This document shows, piece by piece, positions 55,340-64,000 of a stretch of 64,000 nucleotides of DNA. The notes below the pieces were generated by a model. It was not told where the DNA came from, made no database searches, and was given only the letters and a program-made list of their open reading frames with translations. A program made the translations under genes and the position numbers. Positions within the stretch are counted from its first letter, which is position 1; every line of letters starts with the position of its first letter. The DNA comes from Trichobilharzia szidati (Eukaryota; Platyhelminthes; Trematoda; Strigeidida; Schistosomatidae): assembly GCA_944472155.2 (NCBI GenBank), contig OX235273.1, forward strand, positions 34,073,204 to 34,137,203. The letters run 5' to 3'.

Positions 55340-57730
55340 TCATGATACCACCATATGAACAAATCCTCTCCTTCCTAAGCATCCTCGAATCCAGGATATA
55401 CTGCAAAACCTTATCCTTCTCGAACTGCAAGCGTTAGTTCATAAGAGCACGCATTTGATACGAATAAAGCGCTATAGAATCTTGAACTGAAAAAAACGAA
55501 TGGCAAAATCTTCCAGTCCTACGTCTTACACCTACTAAATCACCTGCTTTCCAGAGTGACTGGTAAACGCAGGTTCTGAATATTAATTTATTTCTGTAGT
55601 GAGAGAATTAAATTCAGGACGATCTTTAAATTTCAATCTTCAATATGCTGCAACTGATCATTCAGGGATATCAATAAACATTTCCTTGAGAGGTTATTTT
55701 CATTAAGCTGACAAAATGACTATTGCATGAAGCTGCATAAAAACAGTATTTTCCTGGGGGAATAACACTTAACTGTCGGAGGCTGTCATGATAGGATGTT
55801 TAGAAGATTTTACTAAGCTGAAGTCATTCAAGTATCGGAACTGTTTAAAGAAAATTAACTAAGAGATTTAACCAGACTTTGATGATTCTGTCACTTTTAT
55901 AGAACTCCCAAAATCAACATGTTATTCAAGCACTGCTTAAGCCTCTGAACATATCTATACAGCATATAGGAAGCTTTCTGTAAAACCTATAAAAGTAAAA
56001 TATTTGGTTGTCATTAAGGTTGACGTTTGCGTTTTCATTTCTGTCCAAATGACAACAACATTCGCCGTATTTCATTGAGAATGTGAACAAATGATCACAG
56101 AATAATATGGTGTTCATTCAATCAGTTATATTAAACTAATGAATATGAAAGTCGGTTCACGTAACAGATTTATAGTTAAAGTTTGTAAGTCACTATTTTG
56201 ATTTTTACACTGTAGTTTTCTTTTTAGCCGAATAAATGCAGCGCATTGGGCGAGAATGCAAGAAATAAGGAACAACCAATCAAAAATATGAACGCTTTGA
56301 TTCACGCTTATTATTTGAATAATAATAATAATGACACTGGATTTATTGTGGGCATTAATATTACAACGTGCGAATGAAAATCATTTATTTAACCGTTATA
56401 TGTAATTGATTACCTTAATCATAAATACAGACTGATATATCAGTTAGATGCCTGAGTTGTTATCTGTATGAAGTTTTGTTCTCGAGTGTTTGGATGTCAC
56501 TAACTGCTTTTGTCTACTGACACGTTATCGCATACATTTTAACTCAAGGGAAAGGCATCCATTGAGATGTCTGTCACTGGCACATTTTGTTGTCATTGCT
56601 GAGATGAAATCTCATTAGGCAAAAGCTGGGTGTTTGCAGACTTTTGATGGAGCATGTTCTTCACCAATTATCGCTTCAATTCTCTATACTGATGCAGTTC
56701 AGATAAAAAAGTAATCAAAACCGAGGAAGAGTTTCTGTGCCTTTAAGTCGATTTCAGTATGTCTGAACAGTTTTACCATTTGGATATCAAATATGAATTT
56801 CACTGTGGCTACTGTATTATTCAGTTGTAGACACGCACTGTAGGATGAACTTGTTACAGATCACTGAGAATGTCAATGGACATTTTAAACGGAAGTATTC
56901 ACTATGAAGTTTGTGAAACACGACTGAAAATCACAGCTGAACTATATCATTTCAAATATTTAAGATAAATAAAACAGTTGAAGGAAGTGAGTGCATCTTC
57001 ATTGCCATCTCAACATCTTTCCTTACATCTAGGTACCTGTGCAGTTAAAACGCCTTATTCGATAACATACTTATTCAGACGGTCGTAAAATTTTACCTAC
57101 TGTTCACTTGCTTCAAATTATCTAAACCCACTGCACGACCAGATTGGTATTTTGTCAGCTTTTCTGAAAACTCATTTAGGATGCCCATTCGAAATTTCAA
57201 AAGATTGATTACTGAACAAAGAATATCCTTTTTCTATAACTTCATCTTCAGGTTCTACTGTTATATATCCATTTTAATGAAGAATGATTATTATTGACAA
57301 CATTAGTGGTTTTCAAAATAGTAACATCGAATCACTTGGATAAGACTTCAAAAAATTATTTCCAATTAGATAGTTAATAGATTATGGTCCAAAATAAATG
57401 TGTATGTGGTAATATGTAAAATTGTAATACTAAATTGAACACCAATTTTACAAAGTAAGTGGTTATGAGTGGCAACGAATATACAGTAATAAGTTCTCAT
57501 GAGTCATGTTCACATTGATTATAATCTTCAGATGGATGAGTGATCATGTCAAGGACGGGGGTGGTGAAAAATGGTTATTTGAGGTTGAAATTTATGTGCG
57601 TTGTATGTGTGTCAGTGTGTAAGTTGATAACTACGTTTATATAGGAAAACAGAAGGTTAGTTAATGCAAGTGTAATGACAAGGGGTAGGGGATGGAGAGC
57701 CATAACAAAAGGGCTGCTGTAATTAGGTTT
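55340..57730. other. Intergenic, no gene recognised
   Basis: No motif, splice chain or repeat family could be supported. Confidence 0.4.
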
Positions 57731-57734
57731 TTAT

Positions 57735-59840
57735 GAATTTGTAAGTTCCACAGCAGACCAGGGGAGTAACAGTGATTTGACCTGTTTCTTCTGCACACAG
57801 AGCACTGGTTTTCTTAGGAGAATCGCAACATCCTCTGCTGTCTGGAAGTATGCGGTACATGTATGATTTTAGCAGTTCATTTGGTACTCGATAGATGATG
57901 GAGAAGGACTCTTCAATGTTGGCTTTGTGGCTAGTTTGAACAAGGTGTTATAATAGGGAGCTATTTATGCTTCTAACTACACCTCTATTTAGCCACACAG
58001 GTAGATGTTCCCGAGGACGAAAAATCAAGTTCTAAGAGCAATGGTCAATATAACTTGCTCAGCAGGAGCAGTTGAATACTCTAGGTACTTCATCTTTCAA
58101 TCGAGGAATCACCATCCATCGTGTTGAATAAAGGACTCGAAATTTGCCAGTGCTGTAAGTTCTTTGAAGTGATTTTCTTAACTTCTTCGTAATTATTACG
58201 CTAGGTGTATTGTCCTTAAATTGCAGCCGTATGTATAAAGGTTTCTTGTTTATGAATAGTGAGAAGTCCTTTTCAACTTTTTCAGTAATATGTTTCCTGA
58301 TTAATTTGTCTGGATAGCTATTTTTGATCAAGGTATCATATACAATCCTTAGTTCATCTTCATTTATCTCTTCTGAGCATATAGCTCTAATCCTGTGACC
58401 TAGGGTCCTTACTAAATTTCTTTTGTACTGGAGGGGAAGAAAACTATGAAATGTGTATATTGTCCTGACCGTGTGCTTTTCCTATACAAATGTCTCCTTA
58501 TACTACCATCTTGGTTTTCTTGCAAGGAGGACATCCAGGAAAGAAATTCTATTTAGGGATTCCTCTTCGCACGTGAATTTCAAAGCAGAATCTACTGCAT
58601 TGAATTGAGTTATTATTGTGTTGATATCCGAATCATTATCACAAAGAATGAAGGTGTCGTGCATATACTGGCGATAAAATGAGGGTTTTCTAATAAGGCT
58701 GTTCAAAGGACCATTCTCTTGTTTGCTTAGAAAGAAATCTGCCAACACAGGACCCAATGGGGATCCCATGGCCACCCCGTCCACTTGTCTGTGAATTGTG
58801 CTATCAAATTTGAAATTTACATCCATGGTACACATTGATAAAATTTTAGGATTTCTGACGGGATACCGATATTTATCGACTTATTGTACACTTGTTCACA
58901 TATCTAGTTGGCTGTTTCTACTAGAGGTACATTTGTGAATAAAGATATTGTGTCCAAAGAAATCATGGTTTTATCCTTGATATTAATATCCATGATTTTG
59001 TCTACGATTCGAATACATCTTTGACGCTATATTTGGGAATGTTTACTAACCATCTAGCTAGAGCATGTTAGTTAGGCCATGCAATCTCCGCGTGGTCTGA
59101 TTTCTTCATATAAACTTTCAGAAAATATCTGCTCCTCCCTTATTTTTTTCAATTGTCTGGTTAATTCATTCTCTATTTTGCTATTGAAATCTTTTCTCTC
59201 CTCAAGTTTTTGAAATTTCTGTGTATCTATCAATACATCATTCATCTGTTCGATATGGTCACTACTATGGAGGAGGACTGCTCCTAATCCTTTATCAGGC
59301 TTTGTGATTATCAATCTTTCGTCATTCATCAGTTTCTTCAGTTCTACTCTGTGCTGCTTTGTCAAGAAACCTTTACTGTCATATTCGATAACAACAATCC
59401 ACTAGACTGGATTTGAAGCGTTCTAGTTTCAGGGTGAATGATGGAACTAGATCCCTTGTTTGACTAAACAGGTTTTCAAATTCAATATGACTATCTAAGT
59501 GATTGACTTGCTTTCCTGTATTGCACAATCTAAACAAAATCTAAAAAGATCCAGATATTCTGAAAACGTTGTTTCCCCACAATATTTTATCCCACGGGGA
59601 CATACATACATTCAAAAGTCATTGGTTTTTTTCTACTTAAGTTTCACTAATACCTTACAAGTTCAAACTGCATTCTCTTACCAAGGAGGTGCAATACAGC
59701 GTTACCTAAATTGAGATTATTCATAACTGGTTTGATGTTTATATTGTTCCATCTCCTCGTAGGCGTCTTTGTATTTTCCACAATTACGCTGTTTGAATTC
59801 GAAGCTCTCAGTAATTAGTTACAGAGTGTTACTAGCATGA
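57735..59840 (-). mobile_element. Penelope-like element I, nearly full-length, degenerate
   Basis: Minus strand from about 59840 (EFKQRNCGKYKDAYEEM-like) through an LFRFCLDCAIQESKS phrase (family LGLKFC), then FENLFSQTRDLVPSFTLKLE. Next 59365-59072 carries RLIITKPDKGLGAVLLHSSD. 58835-58503 carries FDSTIHRQVDGVAMGSPLGP, RQYMHDTFI (YxDD with Asp to His) and RISFLDVLLARK. 58331-58059 carries NSYPDKLIRKHI. The tail near 57820-57740 reads PVLCVQKKQVKSLLLPWS. Most of the GIY-YIG core is missing after the NCSC Cys pair. Frameshifts and the active-site change make it inactive. Confidence 0.85.
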
Positions 59841-60229
59841 ATTTCACTTCTTCCAACATATTACTACACTCAACAGCTAATTTTATTTTGGTCGTAATAT
59901 TTGCTACACTTTACACCAAGACGATAAAAGCAATGGTTTGTTGATTCAAATCCACCAGAATATACACGATATTAGTGGATAATGTCAAAGCACAGAATTC
60001 CACATTGTTGTGTGTTGATGGATTTCAGTGAGTGGATAAATTCTAAGCAAAGTAATGAACCTAATTCTACACCTGGCTGGCCAATGCGTTTGTGTGTTTG
60101 TTGACACGTAGAGGACTAAAGCTATTCTTATGAGTGCTGTGATCACACGTTATTTTCCAGTAAAACTATGACACCTGACAGTTATATCCGGAATGATTTG
60201 ACAATTATTACTTAGCCCGACCTAGTTGT

Positions 60230-60430
60230 TTTGAGAACAGGAATCTCTGGCAACAAACTGACAAAGAAACTATAGCCCGGGAAATATGCGGAAGTAGACA
60301 GATATGGTTTGTACAACGATTATGAGACAGTTACGGACGCCACATATTAGTTCCTTGATTGAAACCTTAATGGAAAACAGTAAAGATGGACACAGGTGTA
60401 TGGATTACAGGGAGCAGATGATGCTGGCAT
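60230..60430 (+). mobile_element. RTE 3' remnant
   Basis: LWQQTDKETIAREICGSRQIW parallels the family phrase KLWEQT---PIAQ-ICRRKWRW, then decays. Confidence 0.5.
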
Positions 60431-60464
60431 ATGTGACATTGATTCGATTTATGCATGCTAATTT

Positions 60465-61150
60465 GTGAATTATGATCATTATTAACTAACGACTGACTAC
60501 AGTATTGACATCAAAGTGTTATGAATAGAAGTGACGTCAGTGAATGTCAATGGACTGAACATTGAACGTTTGTTTATTGGAACTGGCAGCCATTGGTGGG
60601 CAACTCGAAGGCGCGAATGGTTCGATCGCTTGCAAGTTGAATGAAGACTGGAGCAAATACGAATAAAAGTACTTTATAACTTCATTCGTACTTAACATTT
60701 GTTTGTAGACTTGTATTTTGCCTCGCTTTAATTGCCAAACAATATAATTTCGTTCAAGGAATACTGGTGTTTTGGATTTAAAGTTGAGACGCATACATAG
60801 TATTTATCGGTTCAAAACGAAAACGTCTTCATTACAATAGGAACTTAGGGCTAAGTTCCTTGACAGTGAATGTCAAACAAGTCAGGTGTGAAAATGAATG
60901 TTGACGAATAGCATTGATTGGTTGTGAAGGTAGAAGTTGAAAGTTCTAGACCATCTGAATTTATCTCAGTGACTGTAGGACATGTATTTACCCTGTGGGA
61001 TCGTGCACTCGGATTCTATCTCCGGTGAGGTGATATGTGAGAACTGTCGAGAGTTGTAAAGTGGGATGAAACAGATTTAGACCTGATAGGTTCTGTGAAT
61101 CTTGTCAGATGATTAGCGCTCAAACGACAAGTGTATCTCACCGTTTATTT
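60465..61150. repeat. Dispersed repeat, copy 2
   Basis: Shares ordered blocks with 36755-37105, separated by extra sequence at about 60570-60950. Confidence 0.55.
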
Positions 61151-61720
61151 TGAAACAGTCCGTTTAGCCTCAATGAATTTTCATTAAACTAAGCTGTGGG
61201 GATGTGGCCCATAGACCTTAAGCTTCGATTCTCCACCTGAGGGTTAAAGATTTCCGTTTTTCGTCTTTCAAGCTATTTTAGACCAACCAACTCACAGTAA
61301 TCAAAACAGTTCACATGGTGAACCTTCTATTGCTGATAACCAAGTTCAAAATATAAACGGATAAGCCGATATGGTGATGAATTTCAGTGTAAATCTAATA
61401 TATCCAAATCCGTCATGAAACGACGCATTGACTAAACAAATGACTATACAAATAATCTACCATTTCAAGGACTTAAGCCAATATCCTTGTTTTGCATGAA
61501 GTTTTCACTTTTTTCAGACTAAACGAGGAATATGACGGAATTTTATGTTTCATCATAGATAGATTGGAATTCTCCTGAGGATTATTTCAAGCTGCCTGTA
61601 TGCTCTCACTTCAGAAATATTCAGTGATACCCTCTTCTCTATCTGTCATTGAAACATTTACTTCTTGAAAACATGTATGTTGATCACATAAGCTACATCT
61701 TTGTTTTCATTTGGTTTCAG

Positions 61721-61791
61721 TGCTGAATGGTTCATCACTGAAACGGAAATTCTCCCTTCAAACAACATCTTCAGAGTTACTTTCGATATGA
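61721..61791 (+). CDS. Alternative candidate last exon
   Basis: Strong acceptor (tttggtttcag), phase-1 frame of 22 codons (NGSSLKRKFSLQTTSSELLSI) to TGA. Compatible in phase with the upstream micro-exons but 8.5 kb further on, with PLE insertions between. Confidence 0.25.
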
Positions 61792-61799
61792 AGTGAGCT

Positions 61800-63190
61800 T
61801 GTGGAATTCACCATCACTGTAGAAATCCGATTTTCCTGATGACTTTAACTCTGTTCATTTGTCCACTGAGATTTTCTTTTCATTTCGTTCATCGGAATTG
61901 CACTATTTCACGATGAATTTATCTTCAGTTTTTTCTTCTGTGGAGCGCCAGTGAATCATTCTCCATTTAATTATCCACTAAATCGTTCGCAAAGGTGAAC
62001 AGGCTAATCTGTCTATTTTGAAGTGAAGTTTATATCGTCATCAGTTATTTTTATTATGTTGAATCTTGCTTATTGATAATTTTAACAGCAATATGTTATT
62101 GTTGAACTGATTACTAGTATCGGCCACTGTATAGCTGGAGAGAACTCCAATTATTTCTACTTACGTGAGTAAAATGTTCGCAATTTTACCCTTTCTCATC
62201 AGATTGGTAAAGATGTGATATGCACCATTACCGAAAGACAGTATGCATTGAATTCACTTCTCCATTATGACTACTTCAGCTGTGAAGATTGAGTATGGAT
62301 GAGTTGAATACATCAGTTTCGCATGAATACCTTCTATCAACAAATGAATTTTGCATCATATGATGCCGGCGAATTCGTCGTGCTTCAACAAAACTAATCA
62401 AGAAATACGGCTAACTTAGAACTGGTAATGTATGATTTAGACTGTAAAATGTTTTTATGTTCTGGCGAAACATTTGGATATTTTTGTTTTAGTGTGGACA
62501 AATAAGTGGTGACATTAGTAGACAAGGTCATTGACACATACTTCATTGACAACATGATTCCCACGTTGGTCAGGATTCTGAAACTAGTAGAAAGGGTTCA
62601 CAGACGTACATATGGAGGTTACCACTTTCCATTCATGCTTCCAACAAGGACGAAAATGCAAAATTTACGAACCATTCCTGGCAACTTCCAATGCGTTGTG
62701 ATGCACAATGAAATCAAGGCATCAGTATGCTCCTGCAGCAAATAACTTGCCAAACGAATACTTCAGCGGTAGTAGCTCTCACTGCGTCTATGCATGTACT
62801 AGGGCAGAAAAGTTTCTCTAATGAAGAGTAGTAACATGTTCGTCACCAACAGGCTGCACATTAAGTCAACTGCCTTAAATCTCCTTACTCATTGTTATCG
62901 TGAAGTCATGCTGATGAGATGCAATTCACCTGGAATAATTAATTTTTTCTACACTGAATAGATGGATAATCACGTTCAAATAAGAATAGCATAACATAAT
63001 GTTTTGAATTCTGTATAGGAATTATGAAGGAAGTTTTACACTGACTGTTCTTGAAAGTAGTTCCACTTTGCTATTTACTCTGAATAAATTCAAAGTAATT
63101 CATAGACTTGTTGAGTAACAGTCTGCTGCAGACTATCATCAACAACCACTTTCTGCTGGCTCGATACTGAAATTCACATGGGCTGAACGG
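61800..63190. other. Intergenic, no gene recognised
   Basis: An open frame at 62506-62745 lacks any recognised motif or splice context. Confidence 0.4.
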
Positions 63191-63199
63191 ATAAGTAAC

Positions 63200-63470
63200 A
63201 CGGAATTCTGAATACATGAGAACAAAGAAGCGGTTGTCCAACAAATACTGAGAATCAAATGGACATGGACTGAATGTACGATTCTGGGAACGTTACGCGA
63301 TATTGTGCAACAGGCCTTCGAGTGGAACTCGAATAACAAACGACTTGTGGAATGTTCGTTCGAAATTGACATGAAGGAGATCGTGTGGAAGGAAATGAAA
63401 CCATATCGGTTACTGATACTTCAAAGTATGAAGCTTGACAGTGTTTCTGAAGGCAGCATTTTATGACGTT
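63200..63470 (+). mobile_element. RTE 3' remnant
   Basis: RIKWTWTECTILGTLRDIVQ, QAFEWNSNNKRLVE and DMKEIVWKEMKPYRL parallel RRKWRWIGH-LR---D--RQALEWNP, RRVGR and RRSCEEELKQ. It keeps plus orientation with stops. Confidence 0.55.
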
Positions 63471-63479
63471 AGTTCGAAT

Positions 63480-64000
63480 TCCTGAAGGGACATTAGTTTC
63501 TTTTATCGTTGCAGGTATGCCTTGATGATGATTTCTAAGAAGTACCAAACAGTGTTTACGGGCTTTTTTTAACAACTCGAATATTTAAGTGTAAGTAAGA
63601 AAATGTATGAGTATGTGTTTAAGCGTTAACTATCTATAAAAAATTGATCTTATCATCATCCCGAATCATACAACTTTATGACGACGACCGAAAGAGAATA
63701 AACTACTCGGGAAGAATTTTATTCAACCTCAAAGTGGCTGTAGATTTTATCAGAACGTGGAGACTGTGTGTGTTGTGAGAAAATATATATTCCTGTAATT
63801 TTTGCAATGGGTTTACTCAAGAGTGGTTGATCTAGAAAGTAGACATTTTATCTATAAGGGAAAACCAAATATCATTCTACTCAAAGTATAACCATAATAA
63901 TAATCATGAAATAACCTCACATATAGTTCAGTGAAGCTATTTTCAAAGAAATTATTTTCTTTAGCTGTACCGTCGAATTTATGTCGTATTTTCAACAAAA
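63480..64000. other. Intergenic to window end, no gene recognised
   Basis: AT-rich; no open frame or repeat of note. Confidence 0.4.

Overview
The window reads as AT-rich, intron- and repeat-dense genomic DNA of a parasitic flatworm, most likely a schistosomatid blood fluke. Three things point there: many Penelope-like elements (PLEs) with GIY-YIG domains next to an RTE-type LINE and a Merlin-type transposase relic; TATA-driven first exons that encode only a signal peptide; and chains of tiny in-frame exons whose lengths are multiples of three, the hallmark of schistosome micro-exon genes (MEGs). The species cannot be fixed from sequence alone. No bacterial-style operons, tRNA or rRNA genes, or CRISPR arrays were seen.

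Layout. (1) 1-3027 is a large inverted duplication: arms of about 1.09 kb around an 852-bp centre, each arm carrying a convergent copy of a MEG-type promoter plus signal-peptide exon. A 63-nt in-frame exon follows at 3211-3273. (2) 3462-5237 and 18866-20684 are two copies of a 1.8-kb segment holding a gene for a secreted Cys/Gly-rich peptide. The second copy is complete (TATA, three exons, poly(A) signal, 74 aa). The first lacks promoter and exon 1, but its last exon is in frame with the upstream MEG exons. (3) 5238-9230 is low-complexity, with one possible signal-peptide exon at 7216. (4) 9290-17270 is a PLE cluster. (5) 20688-28560 and 40285-46663 are two copies (A and B) of a diverged 6-8 kb segment. 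Each ends in the promoter, first exon and 15-nt second exon of a MEG. (6) Between A and B lie RTE, PLE and Merlin relics and a 248-bp-armed foldback (29190-38240). (7) Downstream of copy B, 46336-53407 holds the best gene of the window: a MEG with eight in-frame exons (46, 15, 24, 24, 24, 21, 33, 21 nt) plus a candidate last exon, all joined in phase 1. One 24-nt exon arose by an ~850-bp tandem duplication. (8) 54-64 kb is mainly old transposon remnants and unannotated sequence.

How the parts fit. The real genes are short secreted proteins, each with a TATA box, a signal-peptide first exon and small downstream exons. They sit in a region repeatedly duplicated, inverted and invaded by transposons. 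Phase-1 symmetric exons can be added, lost or shuffled without breaking frame, and the window shows several stages of this: palindromic promoter-exon pairs, a duplicated micro-exon, an orphaned promoter/exon pair in copy A, and a possible fusion of a MEG signal peptide to the Cys/Gly-rich exon. All exon models are read from splice signals and phase; none is confirmed by transcript data.
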